A DNA stretch of 64,000 bases from CAIQPV01 sp964480365 (GTDB taxonomy: Bacteria; Pseudomonadota; Gammaproteobacteria; Burkholderiales; Gallionellaceae): assembly GCA_964480365.1 (NCBI GenBank), contig CAYZPM010000008.1, forward strand, positions 1 through 64,000. Direction: 5' to 3'. The position numbers and the translations under genes are program-made. Positions 29,047 through 38,315 of the stretch are shown here, one piece after another. Numbering within the stretch: position 1 is the first letter of the stretch; the number at the start of each line of letters is the position of its first letter. The notes below the pieces were generated by a model. It did not search any database, was not told the origin of the DNA, and saw nothing but the letters and a program-made list of their open reading frames with translations.

Positions 29047-29451
29047 CTAAAGTTGAAACATTGACGGAACCGCCGTCCCGGTTTGGTAAAGTTGTGATGC
29101 TGATCTGTACCGCGCTACAGGTGCGCCGTGACGATCGAACTTGTTAAGTCGCCAACCCTTGCCTGTGTCGATTTGTAGCACTGTTGACTTGACCGGCGTT
29201 TTTCCTGCCGATGGTATTTTGGATTTCACCTTCTCGATAAATTCTTGAATATCAGTGATCGCGTAAACTGGCCGGTACATCTTGCCGTCATGTTTTCTCG
29301 CGCACGGCAAAAGAGTAATGCCCTTAATTGAGGTCTTGCCGCGTAGCATGTCGGCAAGACAGTTGCCCCAGTTACCGCGAAGGTCGCCAAGCCCTAACCG
29401 TAATAGCAGGCTTGTCTCGAATGTTGAAATTGTGCCGGTATCGACTTTCAT
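29047..29451 (-). CDS. Unknown protein, coupled to the upstream gene
   Basis: 134 residues, basic, not recognised. It starts with ATG inside the stop of the previous gene (ATGA) behind AGGAGGAAGT, so translation is coupled. The N-terminal half (LLRLGLGDLRGNWGNCLADM) may be helical. Element-borne. Confidence 0.7.
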   Translation of the reverse strand: MKVDTGTISTFETSLLLRLGLGDLRGNWGNCLADMLRGKTSIKGITLLPCARKHDGKMYRPVYAITDIQEFIEKVKSKIPSAGKTPVKSTVLQIDTGKGWRLNKFDRHGAPVARYRSASQLYQTGTAVPSMFQL

Positions 29452-29960
29452 ACTTCCTCCTGAGCAATGAAAAGATGCAAGCCATCACGTAGTCTGTTTT
29501 TGATGCAAATGAAAGCATTCCCGCCGAACGACTTATCACGGTATCCGACAATCAGCGTAAAGCCCTCGAAGCAATCATCCTGAGTTGTGATCCTTGCGCC
29601 CTCCAGTTCAATGTTTAGAGTTTCGTCATTTAGCCGATAATATCCCCCTCCTACTAACGGGTGCGAGTGGTCGTCAATATCATCTAAGTACTGTTGACCG
29701 GCGGAGTTCTCTTCTACCATTGCCTCGAACTGCTTTGCCATTAGCGCATCAGCAACGGCAGCACGCACTGCCGCCGCCATGCTTTTTGCGTGCGGCCTCG
29801 CCTTGATCGCTCTTGACGCCCAATCAACCCATGTTAATCCGGCCTGTTCAGCAACTAAATCTATCGCCGCCCAAGTTGAAGCGTCAAACTTGAACGATGA
29901 ACGCCCCGTTCCGCTCACCGCTGCGCTTCTAACCTTATAATTAATATCTGAATTATTCAT
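29448..29960 (-). CDS. Unknown protein, N-terminus ribbon-helix-helix-like
   Basis: 170 residues. Residues ~15-70 (SSFKFDASTWAAIDLVAEQA then WVDWASRAI) have the pattern of a ribbon-helix-helix DNA-binding fold, as in plasmid repressors. The rest is acidic and not recognised. It heads the leftward operon and is divergent from the serine recombinase gene, with an operator-like palindrome between them, so it may repress both. Confidence 0.6.
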   Translation of the reverse strand: MNNSDINYKVRSAAVSGTGRSSFKFDASTWAAIDLVAEQAGLTWVDWASRAIKARPHAKSMAAAVRAAVADALMAKQFEAMVEENSAGQQYLDDIDDHSHPLVGGGYYRLNDETLNIELEGARITTQDDCFEGFTLIVGYRDKSFGGNAFICIKNRLRDGLHLFIAQEEV

Positions 29961-29977
29961 TTGTGCATTCCAGTCGG

Positions 29978-30002
29978 TATGATTTCAATTTTGTAAATCA
30001 TA
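29978..30002. promoter_or_regulatory. Operator-like palindrome in divergent promoter region
   Basis: Perfect 8-bp inverted repeat TATGATTT/AAATCATA around nine bases, in the 159-base gap between the divergent RHH-like and recombinase genes. Direct repeats of TTGTGCATT(C/T)C at ~29961 and ~30038 flank it. Confidence 0.5.
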
Positions 30003-30119
30003 TCACAACGCACTAAAAAACACAATATAAGAATAATATGTTGTGCATTTCACTGAATAAGGATACAGTGACCACACATTAAACGAACGTCTTGTGACGT
30101 GTACAAAGGAGAGGCAATC

Positions 30120-30797
30120 ATGGCAAACGGTCAATTCGTCGCGTACTACAGAGTCAGCACAACCAAGCAAGGCGCGTCGGGTCTTGGGCTTGAAGCGCAA
30201 CAAGCCGCCGTCGCTTCATATCTCAACGGGGGTACGTGGGAACTGATAGCTGAGTTCACTGAAATTGAAACGGGCAAGGGCAGCAACGCACTAGACAAGC
30301 GCCCTCAGCTTCGCGCCGCGCTCGCAGCCGCCAAGAAGGCGAAGGCGACGTTGATTATTGCCAAGCTAGACCGCCTTGCCCGTAACGTGCATTTCATTTC
30401 CGGCTTACTCGAAACTGGCGTTGAGTTTGTGGCGGTGGATATGCCCAATGCCGACAAGACCATGCTTCAGATTTTTGCAACAATGGCAGAGTGGGAACGG
30501 GATGCCATCAGCGCCCGCACGAAAGCTGCGCTTGCCGCCGCTAAGGCTCGCGGCGTGGTCTTAGGCAAGTCCGGTGCAGCTAACCTGCGCCCAAATATTC
30601 AAGCCCGCCAGCAAGCCTCTCAAGCATTCGCTGAACGGCTACGCGGCACGTTTGCTGGTATGAGGTCGCGTGGTCTATCTCTGCGCGGTATGGTTGCCGA
30701 ACTCAACGGAACTAAAACACCGGCTCCTCATGGTGGCGAATGGTGGCTTGCACAGGTTCAGCGAGTGCAGGCGCAGCTTGCGCCGTCAGCCGCTTAG
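30120..30797 (+). CDS. Serine recombinase, resolvase/invertase type
   Basis: 225 residues. The catalytic serine sits in AYYRVSTTKQG near the N-terminus; the conserved arginine motif is IAKLDRLARN and the E helix is EWERDAISARTKAAL. The C-terminal part includes a short helix-turn-helix-like region (RGLSLRGMVAELNG). ATG at 30120 with AAAGGAG upstream. It is the only rightward gene of the element and may resolve dimers or invert DNA; its site is not identified. Confidence 0.93.
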   Translation: MANGQFVAYYRVSTTKQGASGLGLEAQQAAVASYLNGGTWELIAEFTEIETGKGSNALDKRPQLRAALAAAKKAKATLIIAKLDRLARNVHFISGLLETGVEFVAVDMPNADKTMLQIFATMAEWERDAISARTKAALAAAKARGVVLGKSGAANLRPNIQARQQASQAFAERLRGTFAGMRSRGLSLRGMVAELNGTKTPAPHGGEWWLAQVQRVQAQLAPSAA

Positions 30798-30846
30798 GCG
30801 GCGGCTTTGACGCAATCGAAGATAAAGATTAACCAGCGAAAAATGG

Positions 30847-32037
30847 TTAATCTTGCCAACTTGTTACCCGCCCATTCTCAGTATAGATATATGTGCCATT
30901 ATAAACGTGCTGCACATGGACGCCCCATTTACCGACAGTACGATTTGCTTCTCTTGGCGCTCCTCGTGCCGCATAAAGCTGACATTCAGAAATTCCCATC
31001 CGAACCCGTTCAGCTTTGGTATCTGAATCATTAAACGTCAACTTCCTTCGATGAGCCTCAGATTGAACCAAATTCACAATTTCAGGCACAACATTAAATT
31101 CGGAAATTTCTTCATCGCGCAAAGACTTTCCGTAAGCAACGCAAAAGTCATCTTTTTCCATTTCTTTTAGGGAGGAAACAACCAGTTTGGTTTGCGCTCC
31201 TCGTGCCGCATAAAGCTGACATTCAGAAATTCCAATCCGATACTTCTGATCTTTAACTTGTTCATCGTTAAACGTCAACTTTCTTCGGCGAGCTTCAGAT
31301 TTAACCAGATTAACGACATCAGGAACACCTTCAAGTCCTTCAATCGGTTCATCGCGCATAGCTTGACCATAGGTAACGCAATAATCTGATTTATCCATTG
31401 CTTGCAAGGTTACAGGTGCATTTTTCTGTCGATCTTGCTGCGCTTCCAAGTTTGCTTGAATAGCTCTTTCTTCACGAATTTTCTTATCTTTATCTTCTTG
31501 AATTAGCCTTTCAATTTTCGCTTTCTCGATAGCTTCTTGTTTCGCAATCTGGTCAGATTTTAATTGACTGATTTTAGATTCAAGCTCTTGTGGGTTTAAC
31601 TTAAACCAACAATCATTTTCAAGAGAAGAAATGGAATCTTGATCGCCAATTAGATATTTAAGATAAGCTGCATTCAGGAATCCTGTTGTCCTATCACCAA
31701 TTTTTAGGCGATAGAAAAACATAGTCGGAACGTATCCACTGTATCTAAGTTCATCAATTGGCACCACCGCCTCTATCAGAACACGTTGTGGAACGGCGGA
31801 AGTATAACTTGATGTATCTTCAAAGTTTGGCTTGCGAAGAATGTCGTTATCATCTTTGTGACAAGATTGACGAGGATAATAGACATAGAATGTTTGACCC
31901 AACATTTGGCTAAGGGTTTGTACTAACTTACGCGCAGTGGATAATTTCTCGATGTACTCATCATCGTCTTTATCGGCAAATTCGGCATTAGCTGACAACG
32001 ATACAAAAACCAATACTACAAAAAAGAATATTTTCAT
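30847..32037 (-). CDS. Exported protein with an internal 68-residue duplication
   Basis: 396 residues. A signal peptide (~1-18) is followed by a globular N-terminal region, a charged coiled coil (~150-205) and two tandem copies of a ~68-residue unit (214-281 and 293-360). Each copy carries a Cys near its start ((Y/F)CVxYG) and another in ISECQLYAARGA. Near-identical DNA in the two copies (about 30960-31000 and 31197-31237) shows that the duplication is recent or under gene conversion. Not recognised. Secreted or periplasmic cargo of the element. Confidence 0.75.
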   Translation of the reverse strand: MKIFFFVVLVFVSLSANAEFADKDDDEYIEKLSTARKLVQTLSQMLGQTFYVYYPRQSCHKDDNDILRKPNFEDTSSYTSAVPQRVLIEAVVPIDELRYSGYVPTMFFYRLKIGDRTTGFLNAAYLKYLIGDQDSISSLENDCWFKLNPQELESKISQLKSDQIAKQEAIEKAKIERLIQEDKDKKIREERAIQANLEAQQDRQKNAPVTLQAMDKSDYCVTYGQAMRDEPIEGLEGVPDVVNLVKSEARRRKLTFNDEQVKDQKYRIGISECQLYAARGAQTKLVVSSLKEMEKDDFCVAYGKSLRDEEISEFNVVPEIVNLVQSEAHRRKLTFNDSDTKAERVRMGISECQLYAARGAPREANRTVGKWGVHVQHVYNGTYIYTENGRVTSWQD

Positions 32038-32117
32038 ATTATCTACTCATTAGATTTAGGTTGGTCATTCCCTGTTGTGCCTCAATTTTGTAAGGCTTTG
32101 ATGCAACGTTGTCTGTC

Positions 32118-33509
32118 TTAATGCTTCCAAAGGTGCGTAAGGTCAAGACCCCTAAAATTAACACGGTTTATCATTGCATATAATGGTTCTATTAGTTGTT
32201 CGCCGTAATTATCATGGTCGTCTTTTTTTTCCATTCCGCCGATGTGACCTAATATTGTCCTCTCATAATCAGGTCGCATCCCTAGAGCGCGAAATTCAGT
32301 CTCAAGTAAATGTCTGAAACTGTGGCAGGTGTGTATATTCTTGTCCGTGATGCCGACAATTTTTCTAACATACTTTGTCCACCAATCGCCCCATTTAGCC
32401 CCGAATTGATCTCTCTCGTTGGCTTTAAGCTCTGGGAACAATTGACCACTCTTTGACTGTGCTACAAAGTCCAAAAAACCCATTTTTATGAGTTGGTCGT
32501 GAATAGGAACCGCCCTTACACTTAATGAGTTCTTGAGTGTATCTTCGTCTAAAATCGCATCAAGGGCTAGATAATGAATATCATTCAGGGTTCGGACTCT
32601 GTTCTTTGTTAGCTGTGCAATCTCTTCACGTCTTGCACCCGTGAAAAGTAATAACAGGGGTATCCAATAAGCCGCCTCACCCCTTCCCAGTATGGGTCTT
32701 TCGCCTGCAACAAATACAGAAGAATTAAATATTAGCTTACACTCTTCTATCGTGTAGCCTCTGATGGGCGACTTGGGAGTCTTTGGGAGTTTTGCACGGC
32801 TTGCTGGATTTTCTTTTATCCATCCCTTATCAACGGCAAAATTCAAAAGAGTGCATATAACACCATGTTCTTTGTGGATTGTCCTTGCTGCTTTTTTCTC
32901 ACTCATCCGCCATTGAATGAAGTCACTTATGTGGGACTTTTCAATTGTCTCAACATACAGACTTGGAAAGTGGCACTCAAATAAGTTGACCGCCGCCGAG
33001 TATATTTGCGTTGTTGATTTTTTGTCAGTTTCCTTGAGCGATAGCCAGTATGGAATAACCTCACTAAGCCGATGTAAGGCGTTAGAAGTGATCTGTTTAG
33101 CTTTAGGCAGGGCAGCGGGGCGTAAGTCGTAACGAATGACCTTAGCCGAGTTCAGCGCGTCTATAGCCTGAGTGATCTTGATTATTTCTTGCGTTTCTTC
33201 AGGTTTGGGGTCAGTAAACACCGCCTTAGTAAGACCGAGTTCGTCAGTAGTAAGACTAAGGGTGTAATCAAGCTGGAATGTGTCGTCAGTGGATGTTTTC
33301 TTCCTTGCCATATTCCCGCGCAGTCTGTTGAAAAGCTGTTGGGCTTGCCCAGCAAGTATTCGGGCGGTAGGTTGCGCGTGTTTTATATCGGCGGTTCCTA
33401 ACGCTTTGGTTAGTTCTCTTGAGCCGATAATCTGCCTCAAGTCATGCGGTACACCGATACGGAAACTTAGGGCGTTTTTGCGCCGTTGCAGATAGGTTTG
33501 ACGCGGCAT
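32118..33509 (-). CDS. Tyrosine recombinase/integrase of the element
   Basis: 463 residues. Arm-binding and core-binding domains precede the catalytic part with TGARREEIAQL (first Arg), HSFRHLLE (His-x-x-Arg) and, after ILGH, the tyrosine in DNYG. ATG at 33509 is preferred because integrases of this kind begin MPRQTYLQRR; an upstream in-frame start at 33557 would add 16 residues. The start lies 107 bases from the tRNA-Ser 3' end, so this enzyme is the likely agent of integration there. Confidence 0.93.
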   Translation of the reverse strand: MPRQTYLQRRKNALSFRIGVPHDLRQIIGSRELTKALGTADIKHAQPTARILAGQAQQLFNRLRGNMARKKTSTDDTFQLDYTLSLTTDELGLTKAVFTDPKPEETQEIIKITQAIDALNSAKVIRYDLRPAALPKAKQITSNALHRLSEVIPYWLSLKETDKKSTTQIYSAAVNLFECHFPSLYVETIEKSHISDFIQWRMSEKKAARTIHKEHGVICTLLNFAVDKGWIKENPASRAKLPKTPKSPIRGYTIEECKLIFNSSVFVAGERPILGRGEAAYWIPLLLLFTGARREEIAQLTKNRVRTLNDIHYLALDAILDEDTLKNSLSVRAVPIHDQLIKMGFLDFVAQSKSGQLFPELKANERDQFGAKWGDWWTKYVRKIVGITDKNIHTCHSFRHLLETEFRALGMRPDYERTILGHIGGMEKKDDHDNYGEQLIEPLYAMINRVNFRGLDLTHLWKH

Positions 33510-33616
33510 AATGTTCCAGTAGGTTGAGCGCCGTTTTGTAGCACTCTCTTGTAGCAATAGCTAAAATACCTACAAAGAAACATTGTGTTGCAATCAATAC
33601 AATCACTTAAAATCTG

Positions 33617-33636
33617 TGGCGGAGAGAGAGGGATTC
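33617..33636. repeat. Attachment site copy inside tRNA-Ser 3' end
   Basis: 20 bases, identical to 25428-25447, covering the encoded CCA, the discriminator and the T-arm side of tRNA-Ser. Target of the element's integrase. Confidence 0.88.
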
Positions 33637-33709
33637 GAACCCTCGGTAAGGCTATAAACCCTACGCTCCCTTAGCAGGGGAGTACCTTCGACCACTCGGC
33701 CATCTCTCC
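33617..33709 (-). tRNA. tRNA-Ser (anticodon GCU)
   Basis: 93 bases with encoded CCA and the long variable arm of serine tRNAs. Acceptor GGAGAGA pairs with TCTCTCC; anticodon GCT (AGC on the plus strand at 33673-33675). The 3' end was rebuilt by the integrative element, so the tRNA is intact. Confidence 0.95.
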
Positions 33710-34400
33710 GAAAGGCCGCGAAGGTTACCGCAAACCCTACTAAAGGTCAAACGTTATACGACCTTAACGCTGATTTGTCGCTGAGAAATCCGCAGCTTTA
33801 CGCTTAGCTTCCGGCATCTCTACTAATTCACAGATTTCTTTATTTGATTTCCCAGCAATACGCGCTGAAAGAAGGGCCGAGACTCCGCTGGAAGGCCAGC
33901 CCCAGCGCCCCGTCTATATGGGTAGAGGAAAACTTTAGAACTACTACAGGCTTTGAAAGAAAAATGGCAAATTCTTTCAAAACCCCGAAAGGTTTGAAAG
34001 ATCTCTTTCTGCAATTCCGAAAGCCCCGTTATTCCAAGCAGGTTCCAAAACAGGCAAAAAACAAGATTTGGGTGGCGACAGGATAAGAGGATGAATTAAG
34101 ACTCTATTGCGTTGCCCTCATAATCCTTTGGTTTGCGGTTCAAGTCCTCGACGACCCAGCACTAAACAAGGTGCTATGTTATGCGTAGCTCCTTTGTTTT
34201 TTCCGTCAACAATCTGTCAACCGTGAAAGTGAATTGAGAGTTTTAGCTTCCTGCGAATGCTCTGAATGTAATTACTGCGAATAAGTCAGCGACATGAAAC
34301 GAATTGCCGTTTTATCCAAGTTATTCAAGCAGAAAAAACTTTGAATTTTTCGCAGTAGCGGCGGTGGTAAAATCTTGGCTGAGATTGCCACCCTGTTACC
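33710..34400. other. Region between tRNA-Ser and dnaE
   Basis: 691 bases. Apart from the tRNA-Ile2 remnant at 34117-34161 and an associated hairpin after it (34170-34192, followed by TTTGTTTTTT) no gene is supported. An 80-codon open frame at 33844-34086 has no ribosome-binding site and an unlikely composition. Confidence 0.45.
34117..34161 (+). pseudogene. 3' half of tRNA-Ile2, decayed copy
   Basis: 45 bases matching 25235-25279 of the intact tRNA-Ile2 with four mismatches, covering anticodon arm, variable loop, T arm and acceptor 3' strand. No 5' half precedes it. A terminator-like hairpin plus T tract follows, as after the real tRNA. This is what a displaced 3' end at the far side of an island looks like. 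Confidence 0.85.
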
Positions 34401-37400
34401 ATGCCACAACCTTCATTCATTCATCTGCGCCTGCACAGCGAATATTCCATCGCCGACGGCATCGTTCGAATTCCGGAGGCAGTCGCCGCTGCCAAGCAGG
34501 ATGCCATGCCTGCGCTGGCGCTGACCGATCTCAACAATGTGTTCGGCCTGATCAAGTTTTATCAGGAAGCACGCAACACCGGTATCAAACCAATTATCGG
34601 TTGCGATGTGTTCGTTAGCAATCCTGCAGAACGCGAGCAGCCGTTCCGATTGTTATTGCTGTGTCAGTCCAACGCGGGTTATCTGCGTCTGTGCGATTTG
34701 CTTACGCGTGCTTACCGGGAGAACCAGTATCGCGGTCGCCCGGAAATCAACAGGCAATGGCTGCGCGAGGGCGCCGATGGACTGATCGCCTTGTCCGGCG
34801 CGCATTTCGGCGAGGTTGGCGCGGCGTTGCTGAACGGTAATGGGGCGACAGCGCGACAGCTTGCACAGGAATATGCTGGATTGTTTCCGGGGCGCTATTA
34901 TCTGGAAGTGCAGCGCAATGGTTTTGCGCGCGAGGAAGCGCACCTGCGAGAGTCCCTGCAACTCGCGTCAGAACTCGGGCTACCGGTGGTGGCGACACAT
35001 CCGGTGCAGTTCCTCAGCATAGACGACTTCAAGGCGCACGAGGCGCGGGTATGCATCGCCGAAGGCTATGTGCTGAACGACAAGAGGCGCGTGCGCCACT
35101 TCACCGCGCAGCAGTATTTCAAGACGCAGGCCGAGATGGCGGCGCTGTTCGCCGATCTGCCGGAAGCATTACAAAACAGCGTGGAAATCGCCAAGCGCTG
35201 CAACCTCACCCTGAATCTGGGCAAGCCGCACTTGCCGGATTTTCCCACTCCCAATGGTGTGAGCCTGGACGATTTTCTGCGCACAGAATCCGAGCGCGGC
35301 CTGCAAGCCCGCATGCTGCAATTGTTCCCGAATGAGACTGAGCGCGCGGCGAAGATACAGGAATACACCGAGCGATTGGCGTTCGAAATCGACACCATCA
35401 TAAAAATGGGCTTCCCCGGCTACTTCCTGATCGTGGCGGAATTTATTCTCTGGGCCAAGAGCTACCGCTCGGAGGAATTCCCCAACGGCGTGCCGGTAGG
35501 GCCGGGTCGCGGGTCCGGTGCAGGTTCGCTGGTGGCCTACAGCCTCGGCATCACCGACCTTGATCCGCTGCGCTATGCGCTGCTGTTCGAGCGCTTCCTC
35601 AATCCAGAGCGCGTTTCCATGCCCGACTTTGACGTGGACTTTTGCCAGGACGGGCGCGAGCTGGTGATCAACCATGTGCGGGAGAAATACGGTGCGCAAT
35701 GCGTGTCGCAGATCGTCACCTTCGGCACCATGGCATCCAAGGCAGTGATCCGCGATGTCGGACGTGTGCTGGACTTCCCTTACGGCCTGTGTGATCGACT
35801 GTCCAAACTGGTTCCGCTGGAGGGTGTGAAGCCGGTATCGCTGAAAAAAGCGCGCGAGCTGGAGCCGGAATTCAACGCGATTATCAATAGCGAAGAAGGC
35901 GTGGAAGAAATGCTGGAGCTGGGCGGGCGACTGGAAGATCTGACGCGCAATGTCGGCATGCACGCAGGCGGTGTGCTTATCGCGCCGGGCAAACTTACCG
36001 ATTTCTGCCCGCTGTATTGCGCCGAAGGAAGCGACAGCACGGTCAGCCAACTCGATAAGGACGACGTAGAAAAAATCGGCTTGGTGAAGTTCGATTTTCT
36101 GGGGCTGCGTACGCTGACTATCATCGATTGGGCGGTGAGATATGTGCGGGAGATGCCGCAGCAGGAATCTTTCTCGATTGAGACCATCCCACTCGTCGAT
36201 AAACTTACCTACGACCTGCTCAAAGCCTCTAACAGCACCGCCGTGTTTCAGTTGGAATCGCGCGGCATGAAAGATCTGATCCGCCGCCTGCAACCGGACA
36301 CCTTCGAGGACATCGTGGCGCTGGTCGCGCTGTACCGTCCGGGGCCGCTGGAATCGGGCATGGTGGAAGACTTTATCAACCGCAAGCACGGACGCGCCAA
36401 GGCGGAATATTTCCATCCCGATCTGGAGGTCTCGCTGACGCCGACTTACGGCGTGATCGTGTATCAGGAACAGGTGATGCAGATCGCGCAGATCATCGGC
36501 GGCTATTCGCTGGGACAAGCCGATTTGCTGCGCCGCGCGATGGGCAAGAAAGACGCCGCCGAGATGGCGAAGCAGCGCAGCACCTTCGTGGAAGGCGCGG
36601 TCAAGCGCGGCATAGACGAAAAGCTGGCCACGATGCTGTTCGACCTGATGGAGAAGTTCGCCGGTTACGGTTTCAACAAGTCGCACTCCGCCGCCTATGC
36701 ACTGGTGTCCTACCAGACCGCTTATCTCAAGGCCCACTACCCAGCGGCGTTCATGGCCGCCACTCTGTCTTCGGACATGGATAATACCGACAAGGTACAC
36801 ATCGCTTACATCGACACGTTAGCGCAGAATGTGCGCATTCTGCCGCCGGACATCAATTCATCCGGTTACCGTTTTGCGCCGACGGACGAAGAAACCGTCG
36901 CCTACGGCCTTGGAGCAATCAAGGGCACGGGCAAGGCCGCCATCGACAGCATTGAAGAGGCGCGCAAAGAAAGGCCATTCCGCGACCTGTTCGATTTCTG
37001 CCGCCGCGTGGACAAGCGCGTGGTAAACCGTCGCGCGATTGAGGCGCTGATCCGTGGTGGTGCGTTCGACTCGATCTCGGATCATCGTCACCAACTCATC
37101 GCTTCTCTGGATGCGGCACTGGGAAGCGCCGAGCAACAGGCGCGTGCGGCCAACCAGAACAGCCTCTTTGGCGACGATGAAAGCGTGTCCATGCCGGTGA
37201 TGCTGGCCAACGTGGCGCGCTGGCCGGTGCGCGAACAATTACAGCAAGAAAAACTCGCGCTCGGTTATTACCTCAGCGGCCATCCCTATCAGGAATACGC
37301 GACGGAACTGTCGCACTTCATCAAGCTAAAACTCACTGACGTAACACCGCAACTCGTCGGGCAAAACAGTAACAACAATGGCAATGGCAGACGCAACAGT

Positions 37401-37907
37401 GGGGTGCAGGTGGTGCTGGCAGGCATCGTGTCTGGCGTACGCATCCAGCAGACGCGGCGCGGACGCATGGCCATCGTGACGTTGGACGACGGTAGCGCAC
37501 AAGTCGAAATGACGGTGTTTAACGAAGAGTACGAACGCAGCCGTCCGTGGATACGCGAAGACGAATTGCTGGTGGTGCGCGGCAAGGCCAGCCTGGATGA
37601 ATATTCCGGCAACATGCGCGTCAGCGGCGAAGAATTATTCGACATCGCTTCGGCGCGTTCCACTTTCGCCAAGCACCTTGAGCTTACCGTTGTTTCGGAC
37701 AATCGCATCAGCGTGACTCGACTGAAGGAATTGCTCACCCCTTACCGCGAAGGCAAATGCCCGGTAGTGATCTGTTACCGCAACATCCTGGCTGACGCCC
37801 AACTGCGGCTAGGTGAAGAGTGGGGCGTCACACTGCACAACGATTTGATGGATGGGTTAAGCAAATTGCTGGGGGCGCAAAACGTGCGTATCAGCTATGC
37901 GGCTTGA
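34401..37907 (+). CDS. dnaE: DNA polymerase III alpha subunit
   Basis: 1168-residue replicative polymerase. N-terminal PHP domain (LHSEYSIADGIVRIPEA; TDLNN), then the PolIIIalpha palm with catalytic aspartates in PDFDVDFCQDGRE, and fingers and a helix-hairpin-helix. Residues ~990-1090 form an OB fold. Full length with no break. It stands alone, outside the lpxA-rnhB-dnaE-accA order of many Gammaproteobacteria. Convergent with the small gene to its right. Confidence 0.97.
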   Translation: MPQPSFIHLRLHSEYSIADGIVRIPEAVAAAKQDAMPALALTDLNNVFGLIKFYQEARNTGIKPIIGCDVFVSNPAEREQPFRLLLLCQSNAGYLRLCDLLTRAYRENQYRGRPEINRQWLREGADGLIALSGAHFGEVGAALLNGNGATARQLAQEYAGLFPGRYYLEVQRNGFAREEAHLRESLQLASELGLPVVATHPVQFLSIDDFKAHEARVCIAEGYVLNDKRRVRHFTAQQYFKTQAEMAALFADLPEALQNSVEIAKRCNLTLNLGKPHLPDFPTPNGVSLDDFLRTESERGLQARMLQLFPNETERAAKIQEYTERLAFEIDTIIKMGFPGYFLIVAEFILWAKSYRSEEFPNGVPVGPGRGSGAGSLVAYSLGITDLDPLRYALLFERFLNPERVSMPDFDVDFCQDGRELVINHVREKYGAQCVSQIVTFGTMASKAVIRDVGRVLDFPYGLCDRLSKLVPLEGVKPVSLKKARELEPEFNAIINSEEGVEEMLELGGRLEDLTRNVGMHAGGVLIAPGKLTDFCPLYCAEGSDSTVSQLDKDDVEKIGLVKFDFLGLRTLTIIDWAVRYVREMPQQESFSIETIPLVDKLTYDLLKASNSTAVFQLESRGMKDLIRRLQPDTFEDIVALVALYRPGPLESGMVEDFINRKHGRAKAEYFHPDLEVSLTPTYGVIVYQEQVMQIAQIIGGYSLGQADLLRRAMGKKDAAEMAKQRSTFVEGAVKRGIDEKLATMLFDLMEKFAGYGFNKSHSAAYALVSYQTAYLKAHYPAAFMAATLSSDMDNTDKVHIAYIDTLAQNVRILPPDINSSGYRFAPTDEETVAYGLGAIKGTGKAAIDSIEEARKERPFRDLFDFCRRVDKRVVNRRAIEALIRGGAFDSISDHRHQLIASLDAALGSAEQQARAANQNSLFGDDESVSMPVMLANVARWPVREQLQQEKLALGYYLSGHPYQEYATELSHFIKLKLTDVTPQLVGQNSNNNGNGRRNSGVQVVLAGIVSGVRIQQTRRGRMAIVTLDDGSAQVEMTVFNEEYERSRPWIREDELLVVRGKASLDEYSGNMRVSGEELFDIASARSTFAKHLELTVVSDNRISVTRLKELLTPYREGKCPVVICYRNILADAQLRLGEEWGVTLHNDLMDGLSKLLGAQNVRISYAA

Positions 37908-37925
37908 ATGTTGCATCACCTGGCA

Positions 37926-38111
37926 TTACTGCCTGGAAACAGTTCTTTTTAGAAAACCGAGAACGATCTGTACGTACGAATCCTCAGCAAGCTTAGATTC
38001 ATTTGCCCAATCCAACCCATCCAACTCATCATCATTCAGATGAAGTGCTGAAAAATTTTCAGGCGCGATTGAGTAAAGCAGGCCATGTGAAAATGATGGC
38101 TGTTCTTTCAT
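37926..38111 (-). CDS. Small acidic protein of unknown function (61 aa)
   Basis: Start ATG at 38111 behind a near-perfect AGGAGGTG. The 61 residues are acidic (LHLNDDELDGLDW), without membrane segment or known motif. Its leader, GACATTACTTGACAGGAGG, is repeated almost exactly ahead of the next gene (38316-38522), so the two may share control. Confidence 0.6.
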   Translation of the reverse strand: MKEQPSFSHGLLYSIAPENFSALHLNDDELDGLDWANESKLAEDSYVQIVLGFLKRTVSRQ

Positions 38112-38315
38112 CGTCACACCTCCTGTCAAGTAATGTCCATATGTACCATTCACATAAACAGTATATACAGTATATGCCGTTTAAGTAAATTGTAATATTT
38201 GACTCTTACGTCGTTATTGACAAAACCAATGTTTTGCATAGGGTTGTCGCCATAGAGGCCATGCTTCCACTATGCATCAAGGGCTAGAAAGAGAAATCTA
38301 GCCTGCGCAGGCCGG

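Larger units (their letters stand above)
25428..33636. mobile_element. Integrative element in the 3' end of tRNA-Ser(GCU), ~8.2 kb
   Basis: Bounded by an exact 20-bp direct repeat: inside the tRNA-Ser 3' end at 33617-33636 and free-standing at 25428-25447. A tyrosine integrase gene starts ~110 bases from the tRNA end, as in most tRNA-targeted islands. Cargo, from integrase outwards: an exported protein with duplicated repeats, a serine recombinase, two coupled unknown genes, a 58-residue protein, a probable replication initiator, a lipoprotein and an AlpA-like regulator. No capsid, conjugation, CRISPR or restriction gene is recognised. Base composition looks lower in G+C than the flanks. It may be a satellite, a mobilisable island or an unclassified element. 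Confidence 0.85.

Noticed and set aside
33844..34086. 80-codon frame between tRNA-Ser and dnaE
   Set aside because: No ribosome-binding site; lies in decayed island DNA.
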